NCBI RefSeq assembly: GCF_000473205.1
Contig: NZ_KI421507.1
Coordinates: 1,213,934-1,277,933, forward strand
Origin: Pseudophaeobacter arcticus DSM 23566
GTDB lineage: Bacteria; Pseudomonadota; Alphaproteobacteria; Rhodobacterales; Rhodobacteraceae
Length of the DNA: 64,000 bases
Direction of reading: 5' to 3'
The number at the start of each line of letters is the position of its first letter. Within the stretch, counting starts at the first letter, position 1. Of this stretch, positions 44,437 through 52,166 are shown one piece after another. A program made the translations under genes and the position numbers. The notes beneath the pieces are model-generated. The model ran no database searches. It saw only the letters and a list, made by a program, of their open reading frames with translations, and was not told the DNA's origin.

Positions 44437-45192
44437 TCAGATCGCCAGATATTCTGCGCGCAGATCGGCGTTTTCCAGAACCTCGGCGGCGGTGCCGTCA
44501 AAGACAATGCCGCCGGTGTCGAGGATCACCGCACGATCCGCCAGTTCCAGCGCCCGGACGGCGTTTTGTTCCACCAGAATGGTGGTCATGCCCTGTTCCT
44601 TGACGTGGATGAGGGTCTTTTCGATCTCATCCACGATGACCGGCGCCAGGCCCTCATAGGGTTCGTCCAGCAGCAGCACCTTGATATCCCGGGCCAGGGC
44701 GCGGGCGATGGCCAGCATCTGCTGTTCGCCGCCCGACAGGGTGACGCCCTCTTGCTTGCGACGCTCACCAAGACGCGGGAACAGATCATAGAGCCGCTCG
44801 ATCGACCAGCCGATGGGGGGCGCGATCTGTGCCAGCTGCAGGTTTTCCTCAACCGTAAGACCGGCAATGATGCGGCGATCTTCGGGCACCAGGCCCAGAC
44901 CTGCGGCTGCGGCTTCGTGGCTTTCCATCAGGTGCAGCGGCTGGTGGTCCAGCCAGATCTCGCCCTGGGTCACCATGGGGGAGCCGGTGCGCGCGATGGA
45001 GCGCAGGGTTGAGGTCTTGCCGGCACCGTTGCGGCCCAGCAGTGCCAGGATTTCGCCCTCATGGACGTTAAAGTTGATGCCCTGCACGATATAGCTTTCG
45101 CCATAATAGGCATGCATGTCCCAGACCGACAGAAAGGCCGGGGCGGTGGTCGCCGCATTGGCGTTCTTGGAAAAGTCGGGTTTGACGTTCAT
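44437..45192 (-). CDS. livF: ABC transporter ATP-binding protein, LivF type
   Basis: 251 residues. Walker A GRNGAGKTST near residue 53, signature LSGGEQQMLAIARAL near residue 152 and Walker B VLLLDEPYEGLAP follow the LivF/HAAT family. It powers uptake through LivH and LivM with LivG. The first 20 residues before the core are an extra extension. It lies 78 bp after livG. Confidence 0.9.
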   Translation of the reverse strand: MNVKPDFSKNANAATTAPAFLSVWDMHAYYGESYIVQGINFNVHEGEILALLGRNGAGKTSTLRSIARTGSPMVTQGEIWLDHQPLHLMESHEAAAAGLGLVPEDRRIIAGLTVEENLQLAQIAPPIGWSIERLYDLFPRLGERRKQEGVTLSGGEQQMLAIARALARDIKVLLLDEPYEGLAPVIVDEIEKTLIHVKEQGMTTILVEQNAVRALELADRAVILDTGGIVFDGTAAEVLENADLRAEYLAI

Positions 45193-45269
45193 CTGTCTTG
45201 TCCTTTCTTACCCTGACCCATCCTGACGCGGGATTGCCGCGCACCAGGATAGGGTGGGAGTGTCCGTTT

Positions 45270-46025
45270 TTACGCCGACTCGCCGAGATAGGCTTCGCGC
45301 ACTTTTGGATTGCCACGGATGTTTTGTGGATCATCCTCGACCAGAGGTGTGCCCTGGGCCAGAACGGTGATCCGATCCGCAAGAGAGAACACCACATGCA
45401 TGTCGTGTTCGATGATGGCGATGGTGATGTCGCGCTGTTCCTTGATCTCTTTCAGCAGATCAATGGTGTTGTTGGTATCCGCCCGCGCCATCCCGGCGGT
45501 GGGTTCATCCAACAACAGCAGACGTGGCTCTTGTGACAGGCACATGCCGATCTCAAGGCGCCGTTTGTCCCCCCGCGACAGCGAGGCAGAATGCATATGG
45601 CGCTTGTCTGCCATGTTCATCTCCACCAGCATGGCTTCGGCCTTTTCCAGTACGTCCGTTTCACTGGGAACCGAGGTGATTGCATTCAGGGAAAATGCGC
45701 CGTCCCGTTTGGCAAAGCAGGGGATCAGCATGTTTTCCATTACCGTGAGATCGCCAAAGATCTCGGGGGTTTGAAAGACGCGGCTGATGCCCATCTGGTT
45801 GATCTCAAAGGGCTTGCGCCCCAGCACCGACTGGCCGTCGAACATTACCGACCCGGTATCCGGGATCAGCTTGCCCACCAGACAGTTCAGCAGGGTGGAT
45901 TTGCCCGCGCCATTGGGTCCGATAATGGCGTGGACGGTGTTTTCCTTGACGCTGAGATTGACATCTCCCAGCGCTTGCAGGCCACCAAAGCGTTTGCCTA
46001 CGTTTTTGACTTCAAGAATACCCAT
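45270..46025 (-). CDS. livG: ABC transporter ATP-binding protein, LivG type
   Basis: 251 residues from the ATG at 46025; a codon before it could also serve. Walker A GPNGAGKSTLLN is near residue 36, the signature region SLSRGDKRRLEIGMCL near 148 and Walker B LLLLDEPTAGM follows. It is longer than LivF in the helical domain, as is typical. The signature carries LSRGD where LSGGQ is usual, as seen in other LivG proteins. It works with LivF. Confidence 0.9.
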   Translation of the reverse strand: MGILEVKNVGKRFGGLQALGDVNLSVKENTVHAIIGPNGAGKSTLLNCLVGKLIPDTGSVMFDGQSVLGRKPFEINQMGISRVFQTPEIFGDLTVMENMLIPCFAKRDGAFSLNAITSVPSETDVLEKAEAMLVEMNMADKRHMHSASLSRGDKRRLEIGMCLSQEPRLLLLDEPTAGMARADTNNTIDLLKEIKEQRDITIAIIEHDMHVVFSLADRITVLAQGTPLVEDDPQNIRGNPKVREAYLGESA

Positions 46026-46037
46026 CAATCCGTCTCC

Positions 46038-47240
46038 TTATTCCGCAGGGGTTTTTGTGGCAGAGGTGGAGTCGTCTTTGTTCTTGCGACCCTTCACCCA
46101 TTTGCCGATGCGTTGACCACCTTCGACCAGACCTCCGGGGAGGAAGACCACAACCAGCATGAACAGGATACCCAAAGTCAGATGCCAGCCTTTGCCGATG
46201 AAAGGATGCACGATGAAGACGACAGAATCTTCCAGCCCGTCGGGCATAAAGGCGAACCAGTTATGCAACACGGTGTCATTGATCTTGGAGAAGATGTTCT
46301 CAAAGTATTTGATGAAACCAGCGCCCAGAACCGGGCCGATCAGAGTGCCCGCACCGCCGAGGATGGTCATCAGAACAACCTCGCCCGAGGCGGTCCACTG
46401 CATGCGCTCGGCACCAGCCAGAGGATCCATCGAGGCCATCAGACCACCGGCCAGACCCGCATACATGCCAGAGATCACAAAGGCGGCAAGTGTGTAGGGT
46501 TTGGTGTTGAGACCAGTGTAGTTCATCCGCTGCTGGTTGGACTTCACAGCCCGCAGCATCATGCCAAAGGGCGAGCGGAAGATGCGGATCGACAGGTAGA
46601 AGGCCGCCAGCAGAACCAAGGCACAGAGGTAGTATCCGGCGTTGAACTGGAAGGTCCAGGGGCCAACAACCATTTCAAAGGTTGAACGCATTTCCAGACC
46701 AAACAGGCTGGTCACCGGAATTGATCCGTCAGCGGTGGCCGAAACGCCCAGGATACGGGGATCATCCAGCGTCAGCTGCAGACCGGTTTCCCCATTGGTG
46801 ATGGGGGTCAGAACCGAATAGGCCAGGTTAAAGGACATCTGCGCAAAGGCCAGCGTCAGGATTGAGAAGTAGATGCCCGAGCGCCGCAGCGAGACAAAGC
46901 CAATGAGCAGCGCAAACAGCCCCGAAATTGCCACCGACAGCAGGATGGCAGGCACCACGTTCATGGATAGCAGTTTGAACATCCAAACGGCAGAGTAGGA
47001 GCCGACCCCCAGAAAGGCCGCGTGACCAAAGGAGAGATAGCCGGTGAGGCCAAAGAGAATATTGAAACCGATGGCAAAGATGCCAAAGATCACAAAGCGT
47101 TGCATCAGATCCGGGTAGCCCGCATTGAACTGCGCCATGGCGCTGCCCGTGGGGAATGGATTGAGGATGAAGGGAGCACAAAGCGTCAGTACAGCGACGA
47201 CCAGGAGCATCCGCGTGTCTTTATTATCAAGTCCGAACAT
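46038..47240 (-). CDS. livM: ABC transporter permease, LivM type
   Basis: 400 residues with about ten hydrophobic helices. The family pattern is [20 protein letters not shown] near residue 58 and the cytosolic coupling stretch [20 protein letters not shown] near residue 220. It forms the membrane channel with LivH. GGAGG precedes the ATG, 3 bp after the livH stop region. A charged 25-residue tail ends the protein. Confidence 0.9.
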   Translation of the reverse strand: MFGLDNKDTRMLLVVAVLTLCAPFILNPFPTGSAMAQFNAGYPDLMQRFVIFGIFAIGFNILFGLTGYLSFGHAAFLGVGSYSAVWMFKLLSMNVVPAILLSVAISGLFALLIGFVSLRRSGIYFSILTLAFAQMSFNLAYSVLTPITNGETGLQLTLDDPRILGVSATADGSIPVTSLFGLEMRSTFEMVVGPWTFQFNAGYYLCALVLLAAFYLSIRIFRSPFGMMLRAVKSNQQRMNYTGLNTKPYTLAAFVISGMYAGLAGGLMASMDPLAGAERMQWTASGEVVLMTILGGAGTLIGPVLGAGFIKYFENIFSKINDTVLHNWFAFMPDGLEDSVVFIVHPFIGKGWHLTLGILFMLVVVFLPGGLVEGGQRIGKWVKGRKNKDDSTSATKTPAE

Positions 47241-47243
47241 GTG

Positions 47244-48266
47244 TTATTCCTCCATCACGCCTTTGCGGCCCATGAGACCCCGCGGACGGGTGAGCAGAAT
47301 AATGATCGCGACGACATAGATGATGATTTGGTCGATACCGGGAAGGAAGGATTTGATCTCGTTCATCGAGGCAAAGCTTTCCAGAATGCCGAGCAAAAAG
47401 CCCGCCAGCACAGCGCCGGGCAGCGAGCCCATGCCGCCGACAACCACAACCACAAAGCTCAGCACCAGAAAGTCCATGCCCATATGGTAGTTGGGGGAAT
47501 TGATCGGGGTATACATCACCCCGGCAAGGCCCGCGACAGCGGCAGCAATGCCAAACATGATGGTAAAGCGGCGGTCGATATTGATGCCCAGCAGACCAAC
47601 GGTTTCACGGTCTGCCATGCCGGCACGCACAACCATCCCAAAGGTGGTGAATTGCAGGAAGGAGAAGATGCCGCCGATGATGACAACCGAGAAGAAGAAG
47701 TAGACGATACGCCAGACCGGATAGACAATATCCATGCCAATCAGGGCGCCAACATTGGCAACGCCGCTCAGCGCCTCGGGCGAGGGGGTTTGGATTGGGT
47801 TGGCACCGTAGAAATACTTGATCACTTCCTGCAACACGATGGCGAGGCCAAAGGTCACCAGGATCTGATCCGCATGTTCGCGCTTGTAGAAGTGCTTGAT
47901 CAGCCCGCGTTCCATCACATAGCCAACGCCGATCATGATCGGAATGGCAAAGAGGATCGCGAAGGGCACCGCCCAGTCTATTATGGCGCTGCCGATTTCG
48001 GGACCGAACCAACTTTCCACATAGGGTGTCTTTACTTTCAGTGCGTTACCGAGGAAATCCTTTTGGCTTTCGTCGACAACCTCATAGCTGAGGCTCAGCA
48101 AACGCTGCACGGTCACGGCGCAGAAGGCACCAATCATGAACAGGGCGCCATGCGCAAAGTTCACCACGCCCAGCGTGCCAAAAATGAGTGTCAGGCCCAG
48201 CGCGATCAGCGCATAGGCAGAGCCTTTGTCCAGCCCGTTTAAAATTTGCAATAGGATTGCGTCCAT
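47244..48266 (-). CDS. livH: ABC transporter permease, LivH type
   Basis: 340 residues from the ATG at 48266; a GTG three codons earlier is possible. Helices include LLQILNGLDKGSAYALIALG and TLIFGTLGVVNFAHGALFMI at the start, the standard LivH entry. It is longer than E. coli LivH because of an insert of about 40 residues (near residues 60-100) between the second and third helices. It pairs with LivM. Confidence 0.9.
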   Translation of the reverse strand: MDAILLQILNGLDKGSAYALIALGLTLIFGTLGVVNFAHGALFMIGAFCAVTVQRLLSLSYEVVDESQKDFLGNALKVKTPYVESWFGPEIGSAIIDWAVPFAILFAIPIMIGVGYVMERGLIKHFYKREHADQILVTFGLAIVLQEVIKYFYGANPIQTPSPEALSGVANVGALIGMDIVYPVWRIVYFFFSVVIIGGIFSFLQFTTFGMVVRAGMADRETVGLLGINIDRRFTIMFGIAAAVAGLAGVMYTPINSPNYHMGMDFLVLSFVVVVVGGMGSLPGAVLAGFLLGILESFASMNEIKSFLPGIDQIIIYVVAIIILLTRPRGLMGRKGVMEE

Positions 48267-48402
48267 AGTCCCCACCCTTGGGTTCTTCGATGTGGAAGTG
48301 GTGGATTCCGACCCTGCGAGGCCTCATGCCCCGTCTTAACGGCACGCCCACACGGCCAAGGCCGCGTCAGGTGAAACCGGGATGTCAGAATGAAGATAAT
48401 GC

Positions 48403-48428
48403 GCCGGGCGCTATAGCAAGCGCCCGGC
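48403..48428 (-). terminator. Stem-loop between the binding-protein gene and livH
   Basis: GCCGGGCGCT and AGCGCCCGGC form a perfect 10-bp stem around six bases, 15 bp past the binding-protein stop. No long T-run follows. Such hairpins commonly protect the binding-protein mRNA and reduce readthrough to the permeases. Confidence 0.6.
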
Positions 48429-48442
48429 TATGAGTACCTGAA

Positions 48443-49789
48443 TTAGGCGCCCGGGTTACAGCTGCCCAATGCACCACCGGCAAACATCGGGTGATCCGCA
48501 GGATAGGTAACCTGTGCTGCAGGTGTGACTTCAACCACTTCAAGAAGGTCAAACTCGGACGTGGGGTTTTCTTTACCACGTACAACCAGAACGTCTTTGA
48601 AGCACTGGTGATCTTCGGCGCGATAAAGCGTCTTACCGTTGCCCAGACCGTCGAATTCAAAGCCTTCCAGGGCTTCGACAACAGCGCAGGGGTTGAACGA
48701 ACCCGCGCGCGAAACGGCATCTGCATAGAGCATGGTCTGGCAATAAACAGTATGTGCCGCCTGGCTGGGTGGGAAGCCGTATTTGGTGCCAAAGGAGCGC
48801 ACAAAGGCCTGGCTGCCTTCGTCCTGCAGCGACCAGTGCCAGTTGGTGGAGCCGTGGATGCCTTTAACGTTGGCACCAGCACCTTTGGCCATCAGGCGCG
48901 AATAGAGCGGAACAACAATTTCAAACTGTTTGCCGTTTACGATCTTTTCACGCAGGCCAAACTGAACCGCGTTGGTCAGCGAGTTCACCATGTTGCCGCC
49001 GTAGTGGTTCAGAACCAGCACATCGGCGCCAGAGTTCAGAACTGGGGCGATATAGGAAGAGAAGTCAGTGGCCGCCAGCGGCGTACGTACTTTTTCCACG
49101 GTGTTCCAGCCGAGCGCTTCGGTCGCGGCCGCGATGCTTTCTTCCTGGGTCCAGCCCCAGGTGTAGTCAGCGGTCAGGTGATAGGCGTTCCGGTCGGTGC
49201 CATAGAGGTTCTTCAGCACTGGCGCCAGCGCCGCTGCCGACATGTAACCGTTAAAGAAGTGACGGAAGCCATTGGCTTTCTTGTCTTTACCGGTGGTGTC
49301 GTTGGAATGTGTCAGACCAGCCATGAAGATCACGCCAGCTTCCTGGCACAGGCCCTGAACGGCGACAGCCACACCGGAGGACGAGCCACCAGTGATCATC
49401 ACGGCGCCGTCTTTTTCGATCATCGACTTGGCCGAGGCACGGGCCGCATCAGATTTTGTCTGGGTGTCGCCGGTGACGAACTTGACTTCTTTGCCCAGGA
49501 TGCCGTCGCCCTGCAACACCTTGGACGAGAAGGTGTTCATCATGCCGCCGTCGCCGCCGCCATTCAGGTGCTCAACCGCCAGCTGATAAGCGCGCAGCTC
49601 GTCGGCGCCCTCATCGGCGTAGGGGCCGGTCTGTGGAACGTTGAAACCCAAAGTAACCGAGCTGCCGGTTGGGTCGTTGGTGAACGCGGCTGCAGAAGAC
49701 GCGGTAAAAATTGTTGGAAGCGCAAGGCCAGTGCCTGCGAGGGCGCCTGACTTCAGGACCCCGCGACGCGAGAATGCTGACTTGGACAT
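48443..49789 (-). CDS. ABC transporter substrate-binding protein, LivK-like, Tat-exported
   Basis: 448 residues from the ATG at 49789 (GGGAGG upstream). A twin-arginine signal (AFSRRGVLKSGALAGTG) is unusual for LivK, which normally uses Sec. The mature part is a type I periplasmic-binding fold: TLGFNVPQTGPYADEGADEL, MITGGSSSGVAVAVQGLC, YHLTADYTWGWTQEES. It captures the substrate for LivHMGF. Length is above the usual 370-400. Branched-chain amino acids are only one option; amides, urea or carboxylates use the same family. Confidence 0.85.
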   Translation of the reverse strand: MSKSAFSRRGVLKSGALAGTGLALPTIFTASSAAAFTNDPTGSSVTLGFNVPQTGPYADEGADELRAYQLAVEHLNGGGDGGMMNTFSSKVLQGDGILGKEVKFVTGDTQTKSDAARASAKSMIEKDGAVMITGGSSSGVAVAVQGLCQEAGVIFMAGLTHSNDTTGKDKKANGFRHFFNGYMSAAALAPVLKNLYGTDRNAYHLTADYTWGWTQEESIAAATEALGWNTVEKVRTPLAATDFSSYIAPVLNSGADVLVLNHYGGNMVNSLTNAVQFGLREKIVNGKQFEIVVPLYSRLMAKGAGANVKGIHGSTNWHWSLQDEGSQAFVRSFGTKYGFPPSQAAHTVYCQTMLYADAVSRAGSFNPCAVVEALEGFEFDGLGNGKTLYRAEDHQCFKDVLVVRGKENPTSEFDLLEVVEVTPAAQVTYPADHPMFAGGALGSCNPGA

Positions 49790-49832
49790 AAAATCCTCCC
49801 TTATGTGTAAAACGTCGAACAGCTCCTCACTT

Positions 49833-49980
49833 CTGCGCAACGTCTGCACGTTTTGTGCAAAATCAGTATGGGAGCGAGTTGTAAAATTGCGCAATAAAAC
49901 CCTTGAAATGATCATCTATTCTGTAAACAAATGCACAGTATTCACTGGTATTCTGTAAAGTTTATTATACTGCAGTGCAG
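49833..49980. promoter_or_regulatory. Regulatory spacer with repeated TGCGCAA-type words and a CTGC-N3-GCAG dyad
   Basis: Between the divergent binding-protein and DUF2083-regulator genes. TGCGCAA lies at 49834-49840, the palindromic TTTTGTGCAAAA at 49851-49862 and ATTGCGCAAT at 49886-49895. TATTCTGTAAA is directly repeated at 49917 and 49949, and CTGCAGTGCAG is at 49970-49980. The clustering suggests operators for the adjacent regulator; CTGC-N3-GCAG is also the recognition pattern reported for PhaR of Rhodobacter and Paracoccus. Confidence 0.45.
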
Positions 49981-50021
49981 AAAGCCTTTGAAATGGTAGG
50001 GTTTTGACAAGGAGCCAGCGG

Positions 50022-51320
50022 ATGGCGCGTGACACGCTGACAGGCAGCCGTATTCGGGAGCGGCGTTTGATCCTGGGTATTCGACAGGCTGAGCTGGCGC
50101 GCAAGGCTGGAATCTCGGCCTCCTACCTCAATTTGATCGAACACAACCGCCGTAGAATCGGCGGTAAACTTTTGGTGGGCTTGGCGCAGGTTCTGGGGGT
50201 GGAACCCTCGATGCTGACCGAAGGTGCCGAAGCGGCATTGCTCTCGTCTCTGCGGGAGGCGGCAGCGGATGCCGGCCCCAAGGTGGCAGAGCTGGACCGC
50301 ACCGATGAGTTTGCCGGCCGCTTTCCGGGCTGGGCCGAGGTCCTGGCCAGCAATCATCAGCGCATCGCCCGGCTGGAACGCACGGTCGAAACCCTGTCGG
50401 ATCGGCTGACCCATGACCCGCAGCTTGCGGCCTCGTTGCACGAGGTGTTGTCAACGGCGGCGGCGATCCGCTCGACGGCCTCGATCCTGGCCGAAACCGG
50501 AGAGCTGGAGCCGGAGTGGCGGGATCGGTTTCACAATAACCTCAATGAGGATTCGCGGCGTCTGGCCGAAAGCAGCCGTGCGCTGGTGAACTTTCTTGAT
50601 GAAAGCGACAGCAGCGCAGAGCGTCGCGGGATGCCACAGGAAGAGGCCGAAGAGTTCCTGCTGTCCAATGGCTATCACTTCCCTGACCTGGAGCAAGGGC
50701 GCACCGACCCCAAGTCGCTGGTTGCGGCGGCCCCGGAGCTGATCAGCGACTCGGCCCGGATGATCGCCCGTAGCGCCTTGGAGCAATATCACAGTGATGC
50801 CCAGCAGATGCCGCTCGACGCGGTGGCGCAGATCATCCAGGCCGAGGGGCTGGATCCCTCTGCGCTGGCGCTGCGGTTTAATGTCGCCCTGCCGGTGGTC
50901 TTGCGCCGTCTGGGTGTCTTGCCAGTTGATGTGCTGGGGCAGGAGGCAGGGCTGGTGGTCTGCGATGGCTCGGGGTCGATCCTGTTTCGCAAACCGGTGG
51001 CTGGTTTTGCTCTGCCGCGCTTTGGCGCCTCCTGTCCGCTTTGGCCGATCTATACGGCGCTGCAGCGACCGGACGTTCCATTGCGGCGCAATGTGGTGCA
51101 GCAGGGGCGCAGTGCGCTGGGATTCGAATGCCTGGCGGTGGCCTGGAACCATGTGCCCAGCTCGTTTGACCGGGATCCGCTTTATCACGCGGTGATGCTG
51201 ATCCTGCCGCGCCGCGAGGTGCCGGCGCAGGCGCAGCCGGTGGGCAGCAGCTGCCGGATCTGCCCGCGCCAGGCCTGTGAAGCACGCCGTGAGCCGTCGA
51301 TCCTGAAGGAAGAGTTTTGA
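50022..51320 (+). CDS. XRE-family regulator with DUF2083 domain (ScfR/PccR-like)
   Basis: 432 residues from the ATG at 50022. An N-terminal helix-turn-helix (RQAELARKAGISASYLNLIE) is followed by a long helical linker, an ImmA-like middle part and a C-terminal DUF2083 domain ending SSCRICPRQACEARREPSIL, with a clustered Cys-x2-Cys-x4-Cys. Members such as PccR and RamB sense short-chain acyl-CoAs and control propionate or acetate genes; some mycobacterial members bind an Fe-S cluster. The ligand here is unknown. It is divergent from the transporter and near the CoA ligase. Confidence 0.82.
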   Translation: MARDTLTGSRIRERRLILGIRQAELARKAGISASYLNLIEHNRRRIGGKLLVGLAQVLGVEPSMLTEGAEAALLSSLREAAADAGPKVAELDRTDEFAGRFPGWAEVLASNHQRIARLERTVETLSDRLTHDPQLAASLHEVLSTAAAIRSTASILAETGELEPEWRDRFHNNLNEDSRRLAESSRALVNFLDESDSSAERRGMPQEEAEEFLLSNGYHFPDLEQGRTDPKSLVAAAPELISDSARMIARSALEQYHSDAQQMPLDAVAQIIQAEGLDPSALALRFNVALPVVLRRLGVLPVDVLGQEAGLVVCDGSGSILFRKPVAGFALPRFGASCPLWPIYTALQRPDVPLRRNVVQQGRSALGFECLAVAWNHVPSSFDRDPLYHAVMLILPRREVPAQAQPVGSSCRICPRQACEARREPSILKEEF

Positions 51321-51415
51321 CTTGTGCCCGGCGGCAAGGCTAGTCTGCCTTGGGATGAGAACGTGGCCTTGGGCAAAAATGTCCGAAGCAGCCGCGCTGG
51401 GAGGAACTTCTGCCA

Positions 51416-51829
51416 ATGAGCAGACATGTGGTTTTAATTGAAGATGAGCCAAATATCGCGGAAGCCATTCGGTTTCTGCTGACCCGCGACAAGTGGACGG
51501 TGGATGTGCATGGAAATGGCAGTGACGCGGCTGCGGTCATCCAGGCAGCCAGCCCCGATCTGGTGATCCTGGATCTCATGCTACCGGGGAAAAGCGGCCT
51601 CGAAGTGATTCAAGAGCTACGCCTTGTCGACGGGATGCAGGCGCTGCCGGTGTTGATGCTGACCGCACGCGGCCAGCTGAAAGATCGTGAAATGGCGGAA
51701 AAAGCCGGGGTAACCAGGTTTATGACCAAGCCGTTTTCCAATTCCGAGGTGCTGACGGCGGTGCGCGACCTTTATGCGCAGGCCTATCAGGCGCCGCAGA
51801 CCGTGACAGCACAGGACGCCGCCCAGTGA
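51416..51829 (+). CDS. Single-domain response regulator
   Basis: 137 residues: one receiver domain and a short tail. Phospho-acceptor Asp53 is in LVILDLMLPGKSG, acidic pair IEDE at 8-11, Thr83 and Lys105 complete the site. There is no output domain, so it acts through a partner, as CheY or DivK do. GGGAGG precedes the ATG. It is 13 bp before the small membrane protein and then the sensor kinase, so it is the likely phosphorylation target. Confidence 0.88.
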   Translation: MSRHVVLIEDEPNIAEAIRFLLTRDKWTVDVHGNGSDAAAVIQAASPDLVILDLMLPGKSGLEVIQELRLVDGMQALPVLMLTARGQLKDREMAEKAGVTRFMTKPFSNSEVLTAVRDLYAQAYQAPQTVTAQDAAQ

Positions 51830-51842
51830 GGGGGCTTTTATA

Positions 51843-52166
51843 ATGCGTGGCGACGGGGCCGGACGCCAGGATGAGCCCAACAGCCCCTTTGTGGAGCGGC
51901 GCACCTATCGCCGCCGCCGCCTGATGGATATCGCCCGCTTGCTGCCGATCCTGGGTGCATTGCTGTTGACGGTGCCCCTGATGTGGCCAAACCCAGATCC
52001 CTATCCCGCCCCTGGCAATCACGGCGGCATGGCGACCTCTGCTGCGATCACCTATATCTTTGCGGTCTGGGGCGGATTGATCGCTGCCAGCTTTGTCTTT
52101 GGACTGGCGGTGCGGCTGTGGGCCGGGCACTGGACAGAGGGCGGAGCCCAGGACGACCAGAGCTGA
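51843..52166 (+). CDS. Small two-helix membrane protein upstream of the transporter-kinase
   Basis: 107 residues. A basic N-terminus (RRTYRRRRLMD) leads to a first helix (about 28-46), then a Pro-rich loop and a second helix (about 64-88). The layout resembles small subunits that accompany sodium:solute symporters, and the CbrX protein upstream of CbrA in Pseudomonas. Its stop shares a base with the kinase start (TGATG), so the two are translationally coupled. Function is unassigned. Confidence 0.65.
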   Translation: MRGDGAGRQDEPNSPFVERRTYRRRRLMDIARLLPILGALLLTVPLMWPNPDPYPAPGNHGGMATSAAITYIFAVWGGLIAASFVFGLAVRLWAGHWTEGGAQDDQS

